Source: Burkholderia sp. PAMC 26561 (GTDB lineage: Bacteria > Pseudomonadota > Gammaproteobacteria > Burkholderiales > Burkholderiaceae). From it: DNA of 64,000 bases. A program made the translations under genes and the position numbers. Shown in pieces: positions 15,889-25,188 of the stretch. The stretch lies in contig NZ_CP014307.1 in NCBI RefSeq assembly GCF_001557535.2, positions 1,302,001 to 1,366,000 of the forward strand, given 5' to 3'. Numbering within the stretch: the stretch's first letter is position 1; every line of letters starts with the position of its first letter. The notes under the pieces are model-generated. The model did not search any database, was not told the origin of the DNA, and worked only from the letters and a program-made list of their open reading frames with translations.

Positions 15889-16470
15889 ATGTCTAGTCTC
15901 GATCTCAATCCTGAACGCACCGCGCTGGTAGCCATCGATTTGCAACACGGCATTCTGGCGCGTCCGCTCGGCCCGCATGCCGCCGCCGATGTCGTAGCAA
16001 ACAGCGTGCAACTCGCCAACGCGGTGCGTGCGAAAGGCGGCCTGGTCGTCTGGGTTCGCGTCGACCTGACGGCGATCCTGCACCTTTCCGCGGATGCACC
16101 CACTGCGCCTCCTAAGGGCTCGCCCCCGCCGCCCGCGAGCGCGTCGGAGTTATCGGCGGAACTTGGGATTCAGAGCGGGGATGTAGTCGTGACCAAGCGC
16201 CAGTGGGGCGCGTTTTATGGCACGGATCTGGAGCAGCAACTGCGCCGCAAGGGCATCCGGACAGTGATCATGAGCGGCATTGCCACGAATTTCGGCGTGG
16301 AATCGACGGCGCGCGGCGCATTCGATCGCGGCTATGAACTCGTGTTTGCGGAAGATGCGATGACGTCGCTGAGCGCCGAGGCCCATGCGTTCGTAGTCGG
16401 GAACATCTTCCCGCGCATGGGGCGGGTGAGGGCGACTGCGGATGTGGTGAAGGCGCTGCAGGAAGGTTAA
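15889..16470 (+). CDS. Isochorismatase-fold hydrolase lacking the catalytic Cys
   Basis: 193 residues. Seen: the Asp of AIDLQ (residue 17) and the Lys of TKRQWGAF (residue 103), both in place for the Asp-Lys-Cys triad of cysteine hydrolases, but the sequence at the Cys position is GIATNFGVESTAR, with Gly136 where amidases have Cys. In the family such a Gly is known from true isochorismatases, which hydrolyse a vinyl ether without a thiol. So it may be an isochorismatase-like vinyl ether hydrolase or an odd subgroup. A Pro-rich insert (PPKGSPPPPASAS) lies near residue 75. Single gene. Confidence 0.88.
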   Translation: MSSLDLNPERTALVAIDLQHGILARPLGPHAAADVVANSVQLANAVRAKGGLVVWVRVDLTAILHLSADAPTAPPKGSPPPPASASELSAELGIQSGDVVVTKRQWGAFYGTDLEQQLRRKGIRTVIMSGIATNFGVESTARGAFDRGYELVFAEDAMTSLSAEAHAFVVGNIFPRMGRVRATADVVKALQEG

Positions 16471-16477
16471 GACAGGA

Positions 16478-16512
16478 ACGGTCCGATACACGTGTTGTGC
16501 CGGACCGTTTGG
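16478..16512. terminator. Hairpin between convergent genes
   Basis: AACGGTCCG (16478-16486) pairs with CGGACCGTT (16501-16509); TTTGGG follows. Placed between two stops. Confidence 0.55.
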
Positions 16513-16516
16513 GATT

Positions 16517-17476
16517 TCAAACCTCGAGCCGCGACTCCTTCGCTGCTTCCATCTCCTGCGTCGATCCCTTCGCCGGCCGTCCGGCCCAATAGCCGGCCAG
16601 CAACGAACCGGACAAGTTGTGCCACACCGAAAACAATGCGCCCGGGAGCGCTGCTATCGGCGTGAAATACAACTTGCCGAGCGTCGCTGCGAGTCCCGAG
16701 TTCTGCATCCCGACTTCGATTGCCAGCGTGCGGCACACGGCTTCATCGAAGCCGAGCAGGCGGCCGCCCCAATAGCCGCCAAGCAGGCCGATGCCGTTAT
16801 GCAGAATCACCCCGAACATCACCAGCAGGCCCACAGACGCAATGCTCTTCTGTGTTCCCGCGACCACGGCGGAAATGATGAGCAGGATGGCGATCATCGA
16901 AATGATCGGCAACGCCGGTTCGACCGCGCGCACGAGCTTGTTGAAAAAGTGGTTGATGAACAGCCCGGCGACGATCGGCAGCGCGACGATCTGGACGATG
17001 CTCATCAGCATGCCGTGGACATCGACTGCAATCGATGCATCCACGTACAGCCGCGTGAGCAAGGGCGTGGCGAACACGCCGACGAGCGTCGATAACGCAC
17101 TGATGGTGACGGACAGTGCAACATCGCCGCGCGCCAGATAGATCATCACGTTGGACGCGGTGCCGCTCGCGACGCTTCCGACCAGCACCATGCCGGCCGT
17201 CAGGTCGGGCGGCATGCGCAACGCCTTGGCGATTCCCCACGCGGCGAGCGGCATCACCAGATAGTGCAGCCCGATTCCCGCAATCACCGGCGCCGGCCGC
17301 GTGAACACGCGCCGGAAGTCGGCGAAGGAGAGCGTGACGCCCATCGCGAACATGATGATGGTGAGCAGCGTGGTGACGTGGGGCGCGATGCCCGTGAACG
17401 AGGCTGGCGAGAAATAGGCGACGACCGAGATGAGTGCGGCCCAGACGGGAAACAGGCGGGTGACGCGTGAAAGCAT
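16517..17476 (-). CDS. Bile acid:sodium symporter family (BASS) transporter
   Basis: 319 residues with nine to ten membrane segments. The crossover motifs are visible: [29 protein letters not shown] near residue 100 (the first BASS motif, GTASN) and [17 protein letters not shown] near residue 250 ([10 protein letters not shown], the second). Bacterial members carry organic acids; the Salmonella relative PanS moves ketopantoate. The tail is charged ([13 protein letters not shown]). The ATG at 17476 has AGGA upstream. Single gene; substrate not known. Confidence 0.92.
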   Translation of the reverse strand: MLSRVTRLFPVWAALISVVAYFSPASFTGIAPHVTTLLTIIMFAMGVTLSFADFRRVFTRPAPVIAGIGLHYLVMPLAAWGIAKALRMPPDLTAGMVLVGSVASGTASNVMIYLARGDVALSVTISALSTLVGVFATPLLTRLYVDASIAVDVHGMLMSIVQIVALPIVAGLFINHFFNKLVRAVEPALPIISMIAILLIISAVVAGTQKSIASVGLLVMFGVILHNGIGLLGGYWGGRLLGFDEAVCRTLAIEVGMQNSGLAATLGKLYFTPIAALPGALFSVWHNLSGSLLAGYWAGRPAKGSTQEMEAAKESRLEV

Positions 17477-17643
17477 GCTGATACGATCCTGGCTGATTTA
17501 AAGGGGGCGGGAAAACAGGCTGACCATGCCATCGATAAAAGCGGCCAAGGGCGCACCGCACAACGAATCCTTATGAGATCCGCCGGCCGCGGACAAAACG
17601 CCGAACCGGATTGTAGCGGTTTGCCTTACAGCTCCCGCCCAGG

Positions 17644-18066
17644 TTACTTCAGCCGCGCCACGGTGCCCGCATCCGGTTCGCCGCCAAAATACGTATTGAG
17701 TGCGAGTTCGAACGGCGTCTTGTCCGTGGCGGCGTGGGCGAACAGGGTCATCGACGAATGGAATTTGAGGTCGTCCGGGTAGCCGAAAATCTGTTCCACC
17801 GAGCGTCCCTCGAGCGCGTTGACGATTTGCGTCAACACCCGCAGACGCTCTCCAAGCACAGGATGATCGAGGTATGCGCGTGCCTCGTCCACTGAAGATA
17901 TGGCGTAGCGTCGCGCCATGTCACTATGTCCCAGCCCCTGGATTTGCGGAAACACGAACCACATCCAGTGCGTGCGTTTCTTGCCGGTTTCGAGTTCCGA
18001 AGTCACCGTTTCGAACAACGGATTCTGGGCATCGACAAAACGTTGCAGATTAAACGAGTCGCTCAT
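17644..18066 (-). CDS. DUF1810 protein
   Basis: 140 residues from the ATG at 18066, which has CTGGAGG 6 nt upstream; a start 17 codons earlier is rejected. [42 protein letters not shown] is the diagnostic N-terminal block, and [12 protein letters not shown] and FHSSMTLF complete it. These are all-helical cytoplasmic proteins of unknown function (calpastatin-like by old naming). Divergent from an ABC exporter operon. Confidence 0.92.
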   Translation of the reverse strand: MSDSFNLQRFVDAQNPLFETVTSELETGKKRTHWMWFVFPQIQGLGHSDMARRYAISSVDEARAYLDHPVLGERLRVLTQIVNALEGRSVEQIFGYPDDLKFHSSMTLFAHAATDKTPFELALNTYFGGEPDAGTVARLK

Positions 18067-18182
18067 TACCGCCTCCAGATCGTTGCCGGAAAATGCTGCA
18101 AGTGATGTTCCCGCCATGCCTGCAGAAAAGGCAATCCTGCCCGTTTGCGAACGATATGCCGCTTTCTGCTATCTTGGCGGCC

Positions 18183-19109
18183 ATGCAAAACATCATCGAA
18201 ATTTCGAATCTGTCGAAGAGCTATGCGTCCGGCTTCACGGCGCTGAAAAATGTCTCGCTCGATATCCGTCGCGGGGAGATCTTCGCGCTCCTCGGGCCGA
18301 ACGGCGCAGGCAAGACCACGCTGATCAGCATTGTGTGCGGGATCGTGAATCCTACAGAAGGCACGGTACGCGTGAACGGTCACGGCATTATCTCCGACTA
18401 CCGCGCCGCCCGCGCAATGATTGGGCTCGTGCCACAGGAACTGACCACGGACGCGTTCGAATCCGTCTGGGCCACCGTTTCATTCAGCCGCGGCTTGTTC
18501 GGCAAACCGCCAAACCCGGCGCATATCGAGAAAGTGCTGCGCTCGTTGTCGCTCTGGGAGAAGAAGGACAACAAGCTTGTCACGCTCTCGGGCGGCATGA
18601 AACGCCGCGTGCTGATTGCAAAGGCTTTGTCGCACGAACCGGAAATCCTGTTCCTCGACGAGCCGACTGCCGGCGTGGATGTGGAACTGCGCCGCGACAT
18701 GTGGAACCTCGTACGCGGCCTGAAGGCGAGCGGCGTGACGATCATCCTGACGACGCATTACATCGATGAAGCCGAGGAAATGGCGGATCGTATCGGTGTG
18801 ATCAATCGCGGCGAGATCATTCTGATCGAGGAGAAAGCCGAACTGATGCGCAAGCTTGGCCAGAAAAAACTCGCGCTGCAACTGGAAGATGCAATCACGC
18901 AGGTTCCCGCAGGTCTGAGCGGATACCGGCTGGCGCTCTCCGCGGATGGTTGCGAACTGACGTACACCTACGACGCGCAGGACGAACCGGGCCGCATCAT
19001 TACATTGCTGAAGGATCTCGCCGATAACGGCGTCCAGTTCAAAGACCTGCAGACGACGCAGAGCTCGCTGGAAGACATTTTCGTGAGCCTGGTCGGAGAA
19101 AAGAAATGA
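18183..19109 (+). CDS. ABC-2 exporter ATPase subunit
   Basis: 308 residues. Walker A is [10 protein letters not shown] (residues about 38-47), the signature is LSGGMKRR, Walker B is [14 protein letters not shown], and the His switch is [11 protein letters not shown]. The order and the [11 protein letters not shown] wording are typical of DrrA/NodI/YadG-type exporters. The last 70 residues form the usual C-terminal extension. The start at 18183 has a weak GGCGG site. Its TGA overlaps the ATG of the membrane subunit gene (ATGA), so the two are coupled. Substrate unknown; YadG/YadH-like. Confidence 0.93.
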   Translation: MQNIIEISNLSKSYASGFTALKNVSLDIRRGEIFALLGPNGAGKTTLISIVCGIVNPTEGTVRVNGHGIISDYRAARAMIGLVPQELTTDAFESVWATVSFSRGLFGKPPNPAHIEKVLRSLSLWEKKDNKLVTLSGGMKRRVLIAKALSHEPEILFLDEPTAGVDVELRRDMWNLVRGLKASGVTIILTTHYIDEAEEMADRIGVINRGEIILIEEKAELMRKLGQKKLALQLEDAITQVPAGLSGYRLALSADGCELTYTYDAQDEPGRIITLLKDLADNGVQFKDLQTTQSSLEDIFVSLVGEKK

Positions 19110-19867
19110 ATATTCATGCAGTCCGGGCCATCTACAAGTTCGAAATGGCGCGCACGTGGCGCACGATCATGGGCAGCATCATCTCGCCGGTAATCTCCAC
19201 GTCGCTGTATTTCGTGGTGTTCGGCGCGGCGATCGGCTCGCGCATTCCCGAAGTGAACGGCGTGAGTTATGGCGCGTTCATCGTGCCGGGTCTCGTGATG
19301 CTTTCGCTTTTGACGCAAAGCGTCTCCAATGCGTCGTTCGGCATCTACTTTCCAAAATTCACCGGTACGATCTACGAACTATTGTCCGCGCCGATCTCGT
19401 ATCTGGAGATCGTGCTGAGTTATGTGGGTGCGGCCGCGACCAAGTCGATCATCCTCGGCCTGATCATTCTCGCGACCGCGCGCCTCTTCGTGCCGTTGCA
19501 TGTGGATCATCCGTTCATGATGATCGTGTTCCTGTTGCTGACGGCGATTACGTTCAGCTTGCTGGGATTCATCATCGGCATCTGGGCGGACGGGTTCGAG
19601 AAGTTGCAGGTGATCCCGCTGCTGATCATCACGCCGCTCACGTTCCTCGGCGGAAGTTTCTATTCCATCGATATCCTGCCGCCGTTCTGGAAAGCCGTCG
19701 CGCTGTTCAATCCGGTGGTGTACCTGATCAGCGGTTTTCGCTGGAGCTTTTACGGGATCGCCGATGTCAGCGTGGAAATCAGCCTCGTCATGACGCTGGT
19801 GTTCCTTGCGGTGTTCATCGGCGTGGTCGCGTGGATCTTCAAGACCGGCTACAAGCTGAAATCGTAA
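19106..19867 (+). CDS. ABC-2 exporter membrane subunit
   Basis: 253 residues, six membrane segments, ABC2-type permease. Seen: [34 protein letters not shown] at the N-terminus and the [19 protein letters not shown] segment before the last pair of spans, both typical of YadH/NodJ-type subunits. It overlaps the ATPase gene by 4 bp and with it forms a full exporter as a dimer of each. The DUF985 gene 12 bp downstream may be in the same transcript. Confidence 0.92.
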   Translation: MNIHAVRAIYKFEMARTWRTIMGSIISPVISTSLYFVVFGAAIGSRIPEVNGVSYGAFIVPGLVMLSLLTQSVSNASFGIYFPKFTGTIYELLSAPISYLEIVLSYVGAAATKSIILGLIILATARLFVPLHVDHPFMMIVFLLLTAITFSLLGFIIGIWADGFEKLQVIPLLIITPLTFLGGSFYSIDILPPFWKAVALFNPVVYLISGFRWSFYGIADVSVEISLVMTLVFLAVFIGVVAWIFKTGYKLKS

Positions 19868-19879
19868 AGGGTGCGGAAT

Positions 19880-20374
19880 ATGCGCGATGTGCTGATTGAA
19901 AAATTCGGGCTTCAGCCGCATCCCGAAGGAGGCTTTTTCCGCGAGACTTTTCGTGGTGCCGACAAGGTCTTTCGGCAGACCTCGCCGCAAGATGGACGCT
20001 CGGCGTCCACCGCGATCTACTACATGCTGTGCGACGGCGCGCATTCGGCGTGGCACCGGATCAAGTCTGACGAGGTCTGGCATTTCTACGCGGGCGAACC
20101 GATCAACATCCACGTAATCGATACCGCCGGCCACTTGCATACGCATCGACTCGGCAACGCATTGACGCATGCTGACGCCGTATTCCAGGCTGTTGTCCCG
20201 ACAGGGCAATGGTTTGCCGCGGAGTTATGCGATCCGGCGACCTTCGCGCTGGTCGGCTGCACGGTCGCTCCGGGTTTTGAATTCAGCGAATTCGAACTCG
20301 CCGACATCGCGGTATTGACGAAAGCGCATCCGCAGCACGCGGATGTGATCGCCCGGTTAGGACCACGGGCCTGA
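19880..20374 (+). CDS. DUF985 cupin
   Basis: 164 residues from the ATG at 19880, with AAAGGG upstream; a GTG at 19871 is possible. Seen: LQPHPEGGFFRETFR, then STAIYYMLCDGAHSAWHRIKSDEVWHFYAGEPINIHVI, and VGCTVAPGFEFSEFELAD, the complete signature of the DUF985 (cupin_5) family. Two His and a Glu line the expected pocket. Function unknown. It follows the exporter genes closely and is closed by a terminator, so it probably ends the operon. Confidence 0.92.
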   Translation: MRDVLIEKFGLQPHPEGGFFRETFRGADKVFRQTSPQDGRSASTAIYYMLCDGAHSAWHRIKSDEVWHFYAGEPINIHVIDTAGHLHTHRLGNALTHADAVFQAVVPTGQWFAAELCDPATFALVGCTVAPGFEFSEFELADIAVLTKAHPQHADVIARLGPRA

Positions 20375-20390
20375 AAAAGCTAGGCGAAAA

Positions 20391-20425
20391 AAAGCGGCGC
20401 TCTTCTGATAGAGACGCCGCTTTCT
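20391..20425 (+). terminator. Terminator after the exporter/DUF985 operon
   Basis: AAAGCGGCG (20391-20399) pairs with CGCCGCTTT (20415-20423), extended by CTCTT/AGAGA inside; A-run before it, so it may also serve the reverse gene at 20440. Confidence 0.75.
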
Positions 20426-20439
20426 CGTGGCCGTTATTC

Positions 20440-20643
20440 CTATAGATTCGCTCTCACCGCATCGCGAACGGCATCCATCATGCCGCCGTGATTGAGCGGG
20501 ATATCGAGTGAATCGGCGTAGACGTCCTGATCCGTCTGTGCGCGTGCCTCTTTCGGTTCGCGTAGCACTTGCGACTCATACGCTGTGTCTGCTGACCGGA
20601 TGGTGTCACGAGCTACGGCGCGCTGCGCTTGAAAACTCTTCAC
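20440..20643 (-). CDS. Small hydrophilic protein, GTG start
   Basis: 67 residues. The GTG at 20643 is 8 nt after a full AAGGAG, which argues for a real gene. The protein is hydrophilic with a charged middle (REPKEARAQTDQDVYADSLDIPL) and ends MDAVRDAVRANL; no signal peptide or cysteine. I do not recognise a family; similar tiny proteins are frequent in Burkholderia-group genomes. Confidence 0.65.
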   Translation of the reverse strand: MKSFQAQRAVARDTIRSADTAYESQVLREPKEARAQTDQDVYADSLDIPLNHGGMMDAVRDAVRANL

Positions 20644-21024
20644 GATGAACTCCTTGCAGTGATGGAGCGGCGGGAGACTGCGATCCTACGCAATTGCGAT
20701 GACAAATTTACGACGCGCGGTCCTGCCGATGCGCGTCATTAACCTGTCGGGCCGTTCGCCTGAACCGCGTTGCGCATCCAGCAATGAAAGTGCGGCTCTA
20801 CAGTGTAATAGCTGTCACAGCGATGGAATCGTACTTCTGGCGTATGAAACGAAGAGAGGTATATCAGCAGCGAGCGCGGAATTTGGCTTGGAAATTGCCG
20901 GATCGAAGAGACGGTTGCAAGAGGTAGACACAATATCTGCGCGGGTTTCGGAACACGCATCCACGGCAGCGCGATGCCACGCGGGCGAAAGCCTCGACGC
21001 AGATTTGCCTCGCCATTAGAACTT

Positions 21025-21053
21025 AAAGCGCCGCCTCAACATCAAAGCGGCGC
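21025..21053 (-). terminator. Possible reverse-strand terminator
   Basis: GCGCCGC (21028-21034) pairs with GCGGCGC (21047-21053); on the reverse strand TTTAAGTT follows the stem. It lies about 95 bp after the DUF3331 stop. Confidence 0.35.
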
Positions 21054-21070
21054 AACGTCGTGTTTCATAT

Positions 21071-21110
21071 TACGGAAAGCGCGTCCGCATTGTGCGGTAG
21101 CGTTTCCGTA
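21071..21110. repeat. Nested hairpin
   Basis: Outer arms TACGGAAA (21071-21078) and TTTCCGTA (21103-21110), inner arms CCGCA and TGCGG around TTG. Just downstream of the DUF3331 gene on its strand. Confidence 0.5.
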
Positions 21111-21146
21111 GCATTTCTCGTGGCTAGGTGGCTTGCTCAGGCGTGC

Positions 21147-21623
21147 TCAGGCGTGCTGATCCTGCAGATCGGCGTCGCAGTTCTCATTCTGTGGCATGGA
21201 AGCCGCAAGAATCATCGCCGATGCGTTTTGCGGTTTCGGATCCCGTTGCGACGGCCGGTAAACCGCGTCGCCCCGATGAATGACTTCGCCGGTCAGGGCG
21301 CACGCACCGTCGGTCGTCGCGGTGGTGACGCGCCAACCCTGATAACCGTAATGGCAAGTTGCCGCATCCGACCAATAAACAATCGCAGTGGCGCTGCTCG
21401 GCCGTTCGATGACACGCACCACGGCTTCGGGAAACGGCCGTTCGGATTGCTCCGGTGGCGCCGCAACGTGCGGGTGATCGCGCTCCCACGCTCGCGTGAG
21501 CCGCTCTAAAAAAGGATGGACGGCCCGTTGCCGCGGGGCAGTTTCTGCCGCGCTTGCGTGGGTCGCTGTCAACGAGCGGACCGTCTGTTGCCACGGGTCC
21601 GCGCTTCTGGCTAACGCTGTCAT
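21147..21623 (-). CDS. DUF3331 protein
   Basis: 158 residues from the ATG at 21623 (CCAGGAACG upstream). The C-terminal half carries the family pattern: VVRVIERPSSATAIVYWSDAATCHYGYQGWRV, then GACALTGEVIHRGDAVYRP, with a Cys pair that could hold a metal or disulfide. DUF3331 is nearly confined to Burkholderia and relatives and is of unknown function. The first 80 residues are low in conservation. Single gene with a long AT-rich upstream region. Confidence 0.85.
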   Translation of the reverse strand: MTALARSADPWQQTVRSLTATHASAAETAPRQRAVHPFLERLTRAWERDHPHVAAPPEQSERPFPEAVVRVIERPSSATAIVYWSDAATCHYGYQGWRVTTATTDGACALTGEVIHRGDAVYRPSQRDPKPQNASAMILAASMPQNENCDADLQDQHA

Positions 21624-21969
21624 GGTTCGTTCCTGGCATGGTTCACGCTCGAACTTACGCAATCGGCGTGTTCCGATAAATACCATTCAGGTGAATACAC
21701 TGTCTTGTTAGCGCGAATAATCGCAACCGACGCTTATGCAATAAGGCTTTGCCCGATGTTGCGCCGCCGCGGCCAACATGATTGAAGACGATTGAAACTT
21801 TTAATTATTGCGATAGGCGATCAATTCGCCGGGTATTTCGCATGCAGACATCGTTGCACCGATCGAAACGTATGGAATATGTAAGGTGTCAAACTTTGCG
21901 AGAAAGCCTTGGAATGCGTCTTGCGGACGCCATACTGGCTACCTACTTACAACACTGAACGAGGTACTC
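21624..21969. other. Divergent intergenic region
   Basis: 346 bp, AT-rich in the middle, between two divergent genes; expected to hold both promoters. I see no clear operator or gene. Confidence 0.5.
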
Positions 21970-22485
21970 GTGAAGAAAAGTCTTATCGCTACGGTAGTTT
22001 TGTTTTCGACTCTGGGCGTGGCATCAGCGGCATTTGCGCAAGGCGCTCCGGGCGGTCCCGGCGGTCCCGGTCACGACGACCACGGCGGTCAGCAGCAGCG
22101 CCCGGGCGGTCAACCGCCGCAGGGTATGCAAGGTCACGGCAACGGCTATCAAAATCAGAATCAGGCGCAAAACCACGGTCCGCAGGGCAACCCCGGCGGC
22201 CAGCACTACGACAATAACCGTCCGTCTCCCCGCGCCGACAACGGCCCGGGACACGGTGGCCCCGGCGGCCCTGGCATGCGTGGCGACAGCCCGCGCGAAT
22301 GGCGCCGTGGAGACCGGTTGCCCAATGATTACCGCGACCGTCAGTATGTGGTCGACGACTACCGCGGCTATGGCCTGCGACAGCCGCCACGCGGATACCA
22401 CTGGGTTGGCGTTGGCGGCGACTATGTCCTCGCTGCGATCGCAACGGGCGTGATCGCTCAGATCGTGCTCAGCGGCGGACACTAA
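21970..22485 (+). CDS. RcnB-like exported protein
   Basis: 171 residues from a GTG at 21970 (GAGG 7 nt upstream). Signal peptide residues 1-24 (ending AAFAQ). A long Gly/Pro/Gln/His-rich low-complexity region (residues 25-120) precedes the RcnB domain: RRGDRLPNDYRDRQYVVDDY, then LRQPPRGYHWVGVGGDYVLAAIATGVI. RcnB proteins are periplasmic and in E. coli help Ni/Co homeostasis; the His-rich stretch (GHDDHGG and others) could bind metal. No rcnA exporter gene is nearby. Closed by a terminator. Confidence 0.88.
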   Translation: MKKSLIATVVLFSTLGVASAAFAQGAPGGPGGPGHDDHGGQQQRPGGQPPQGMQGHGNGYQNQNQAQNHGPQGNPGGQHYDNNRPSPRADNGPGHGGPGGPGMRGDSPREWRRGDRLPNDYRDRQYVVDDYRGYGLRQPPRGYHWVGVGGDYVLAAIATGVIAQIVLSGGH

Positions 22486-22512
22486 AACCAGCCGGTTGGC
22501 GTAACGCAACGC

Positions 22513-22545
22513 AAAGAGGCCGTTCAATGAATGGCCTCTTTTGTT
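22513..22545 (+). terminator. Terminator after the RcnB-like gene
   Basis: AAAGAGGCC (22513-22521) pairs with GGCCTCTTT (22533-22541), followed by TGTTG; may also serve the reverse TetR gene. Confidence 0.75.
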
Positions 22546-22563
22546 GTGCCGGTGAACGGGCGC

Positions 22564-23142
22564 TCAACTTGGATCTGCAATTGCCTTCACCACACGAGCC
22601 AGCGACTTCAGCGTGGCGTCAGGCGAATCCTCGAATTGTGCACCGATGATGGCGCCATCCACGGCCATTGCCAACGCGCGAGCATCCGCCTTGGCGGTCC
22701 TGGAACCGGGAGGCAGCAATGTCCTGATGACATCCGCCATATCCTGTTTGTGACGCCGCGAGATATCGACCGCTTCAGGCAGCGTACCGCCCACTTCCAC
22801 CACCGCGTTGATGAACGCGCACCCGCGATACACCTCGCTCCCGAACCATTCCGCGAGCGTGGGCACGAGCGCGTTGGCATCGCCGCCGTGGCGTTTGACG
22901 GCGTCCTCGAACCACGCCATCCAGTTACGATGCCGGTAATCCAGGAACGCCACGATCAGATCGTTTTTCGCCGGATAGTATCGATAAAACGTCTTCTTCG
23001 CGACGCCCGATTCTGCGATCACGCGATCGATTCCCGTAGCACGTATGCCATCGCGGTAGAAGAGATTGTGCGCGGTAACGAGAATCCGTTCGGCGGGCGG
23101 CAGGTCCGCCGCGAAGTCCTTGGTGGAAGCAAGTAGGTTCAT
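22564..23142 (-). CDS. TetR-family repressor of the divergent DUF1348 gene
   Basis: 192 residues. N-terminal helix-turn-helix residues 18-63 (ILVTAHNLFYRDGIRATGIDRVIAESGVAKKTFYRYY); the ligand domain carries YRGCAFINAVVEVGG, typical of TetR_C groups near YcdC/AefR-like regulators. A perfect palindrome lies 13-28 bp before its ATG and a second near-copy further toward the divergent gene, so it most likely represses both. The ligand is unknown. Confidence 0.92.
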   Translation of the reverse strand: MNLLASTKDFAADLPPAERILVTAHNLFYRDGIRATGIDRVIAESGVAKKTFYRYYPAKNDLIVAFLDYRHRNWMAWFEDAVKRHGGDANALVPTLAEWFGSEVYRGCAFINAVVEVGGTLPEAVDISRRHKQDMADVIRTLLPPGSRTAKADARALAMAVDGAIIGAQFEDSPDATLKSLARVVKAIADPS

Positions 23143-23154
23143 GATCGACCATTG

Positions 23155-23170
23155 TAGACAGGTCTGTCTA
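23155..23170. promoter_or_regulatory. TetR operator copy 1
   Basis: TAGACAG-GT-CTGTCTA, perfect 7-bp arms, just upstream of the TetR start codon. Confidence 0.8.
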
Positions 23171-23190
23171 CCTGCGCTAGAGTACGCCGG

Positions 23191-23206
23191 TAGACAGACC
23201 TGTCTC
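23191..23206. promoter_or_regulatory. TetR operator copy 2
   Basis: TAGACAG-AC-CTGTCTC, same site with one mismatch, centre 36 bp from copy 1 and 41 bp before the DUF1348 start codon. Confidence 0.75.
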
Positions 23207-23246
23207 CACTAGCCAAGCCGCTCGATAACCTCGCCAAGGACCCGAC

Positions 23247-23714
23247 ATGGAAAGCAAACCGCCGTTCCCCCCGTTCAATGCTGAAACCGCCAAGCAGAAG
23301 GTCCGTCTCGCTGAGGACGGATGGAATTCGCGCGATCCCAAGCGGGTTGCGCTGGCATATAGCGAAGACACCCGCTGGCGTAATCGTGCGGAGTTCGTGT
23401 CGGGCCGTGCTGAAGCCGAGGCATTTCTTGAGCGCAAATGGGCGCGTGAACTCGACTATCGGCTGATCAAGGAGTTGTGGGCATTCACCGGTTCGCGGAT
23501 CGCGGTGCGTTTTGCCTACGAATGGCACGATGATTCGAAGAACTGGTTTCGCAGCTTCGGTAACGAAAACTGGGAATTCAACGAAGCGGGTCTGATGACG
23601 CATCGGCATGCGAGCATCAACGACTTGCCCATCAAGGAATCAGAGCGCAAATATCACTGGCCTCTGGGTCGTCGTCCCGACGATCATCCCGGCCTGAGCG
23701 ACCTGGGCTTCTGA
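23247..23714 (+). CDS. NTF2-like DUF1348 protein
   Basis: 155 residues. DUF1348 has the NTF2/SnoaL cone-shaped fold. Seen: [48 protein letters not shown] helix, and [26 protein letters not shown], then [14 protein letters not shown], the full family pattern. Known members lack an assigned reaction; TetR-controlled copies are often induced by electrophiles or drugs, which is inference here. Its last 83 bp overlap the antisense end of the UdgX gene. Confidence 0.93.
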   Translation: MESKPPFPPFNAETAKQKVRLAEDGWNSRDPKRVALAYSEDTRWRNRAEFVSGRAEAEAFLERKWARELDYRLIKELWAFTGSRIAVRFAYEWHDDSKNWFRSFGNENWEFNEAGLMTHRHASINDLPIKESERKYHWPLGRRPDDHPGLSDLGF

Positions 23715-25176
23715 GGCCGGTAGCATCTGGCGCGGCGGCTGAAGCCAGCATTTGCGCGCGCTCCAGCGCCGACACGATCACATCGACGGCGCGATCGCGC
23801 GCAATTTCATCTTGCTGGCGAAGTGCAAACGACGGGTGATAGGTGGTGACCAGCCATCCGCCGTTGAACGGCAAGGTCTTATCCAGATGACTGCCGAGCG
23901 TGGCCTGTTTCCCAACAAGACTGTGCAGCGCGGTTGCGCCCAGCGCGACGATCACGCGTGGCTTCACCGTCGCGAGTTCCTGCTCGAGCCACACAGAACA
24001 GGCATCGACTTCACGCTGTGCCGGCGTCTTGTGCAGCCGGCGCTTGCCGCGCGGTTCCCACTTGAAGTGCTTGACCGCGTTGGTCATGTACACGTCGGCG
24101 CGATCGAGGCCGGAGCGTTGCATTGCCGAATCGAGCAGTTGTCCTGCGGGACCGACGAACGGACGCCCCTTCAGATCTTCCTGATCGCCTGGCTGCTCGC
24201 CGACCAGCATGATCGCGGCCTGTACCGGACCTTCGCCCTGCACGGCTTGCGTCGCTTCGCGCCAAAGCTCGCAGCGGCGGCAGGCATCGAGGGATGTGGT
24301 TGCATGGCGGGCAGGCTGGGCCTTTTCCGCTTCCATGATGATTGCCTTGCCGCTCGTCAGGCTGAGCGCGCCGACACCGCTCGCCTGCGCCACTTTTCCG
24401 GCGCCGCTGCGAGCCTCGCTGATCATTTGCGGAATCAACGGGCCCTCCGGCAAGCCCTTCCAGAACCGCACGGGCATGTGCTGATGCAAGGCGGTTTCGT
24501 TGAGGCGCGCCGGATTGAAGGTGCTTTTGTAGTAAGTCAGCCAGAGTTTTTCGGCATCGTCTTCGTTTTCAGGAAGGTGGTCGGCCGCGATCGCGGGGCG
24601 TCGCTCGATGCGCAGTTCCGTCCCGCTCCACATGGCGGCGCCGTGCGGCGTGGTGATCATCCACGATGAACGGCCCATGCGCTGGGCAAAGTGATCGGCG
24701 CTCCAGGCGAGGACATCGTGATCGGGTTCGTACCACGCGACATATTCCGGCGCGCCGAGGGCCGGGTCGCGTTTGCGGAAACGCACGTACGCGATCATGT
24801 CGTGTTGCGCGCGCCGTACCGATTTGGCCATCTTGTGCAGACGCACGCCGTCTTCGTCGGCGGCCGATTCCACCGCGCGGTCGCCTTGCGACCATCGCCA
24901 GATCAGCTTGTAGAGGAATGCCCAGCGTTCGGAATCGCGGAATGACGCCGCTTCTTTCAGCAGCGTTGCAAAAGTCTTGGAGATCGAGAGAACGGGCGCA
25001 TCGGAGGGCAGGCCGGGCGGCATTTCTGCGTCGAAAAGAGAGGGGTCGCTTGCCGTGTGGTCGCTGATTTCCCGCCATTCGATCAATTCCGGCGGCAGTT
25101 TCTCCGCGAGCGCCGACAACGCAGCCGCGCGCCAAGCAGCATATTCACCATCGATGACAACCGTCCGCATCCGCAT
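23632..25176 (-). CDS. UdgX-type uracil-DNA protein fused to DUF4130
   Basis: 514 residues with two parts. Residues 1-255 match the DUF4130 family found with radical SAM partners. Residues 290-480 form a family-4-like uracil-DNA glycosylase of the UdgX type: [20 protein letters not shown] (residues 326-345) and the KRRLH insert (378-382), whose His forms a covalent link to the uracil site in mycobacterial UdgX, and YHPS (446-449). Cys299, Cys302 and Cys393 fit Fe-S ligands; the usual later Cys before LGAT is Ala here. The gene follows the radical SAM gene by 12 bp and shares its LexA-type control. The C-terminal 30 residues (Arg/Asp-rich) extend past the domain and overlap the DUF1348 gene antisense. 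Confidence 0.9.
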   Translation of the reverse strand: MRMRTVVIDGEYAAWRAAALSALAEKLPPELIEWREISDHTASDPSLFDAEMPPGLPSDAPVLSISKTFATLLKEAASFRDSERWAFLYKLIWRWSQGDRAVESAADEDGVRLHKMAKSVRRAQHDMIAYVRFRKRDPALGAPEYVAWYEPDHDVLAWSADHFAQRMGRSSWMITTPHGAAMWSGTELRIERRPAIAADHLPENEDDAEKLWLTYYKSTFNPARLNETALHQHMPVRFWKGLPEGPLIPQMISEARSGAGKVAQASGVGALSLTSGKAIIMEAEKAQPARHATTSLDACRRCELWREATQAVQGEGPVQAAIMLVGEQPGDQEDLKGRPFVGPAGQLLDSAMQRSGLDRADVYMTNAVKHFKWEPRGKRRLHKTPAQREVDACSVWLEQELATVKPRVIVALGATALHSLVGKQATLGSHLDKTLPFNGGWLVTTYHPSFALRQQDEIARDRAVDVIVSALERAQMLASAAAPDATGLRSPGRSGRDDRRDDDPEASDICALIP

Positions 25177-25188
25177 GAGCGCCCCGGC

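Larger units (their letters stand above)
20644..21146. other. Long intergenic region with two hairpins
   Basis: 503 bp without a supported gene. It holds the hairpins at 21025-21053 and 21071-21110, and a tandem GCTCAGGCGT repeat at 21136-21155 that runs into the DUF3331 stop. A forward frame at 20699-21019 has no ribosome site and no protein-like character. Confidence 0.5.

Noticed and set aside
20699..21019. Forward frame of 106 codons
   Set aside because: No ribosome site, atypical composition, in a region with hairpins.
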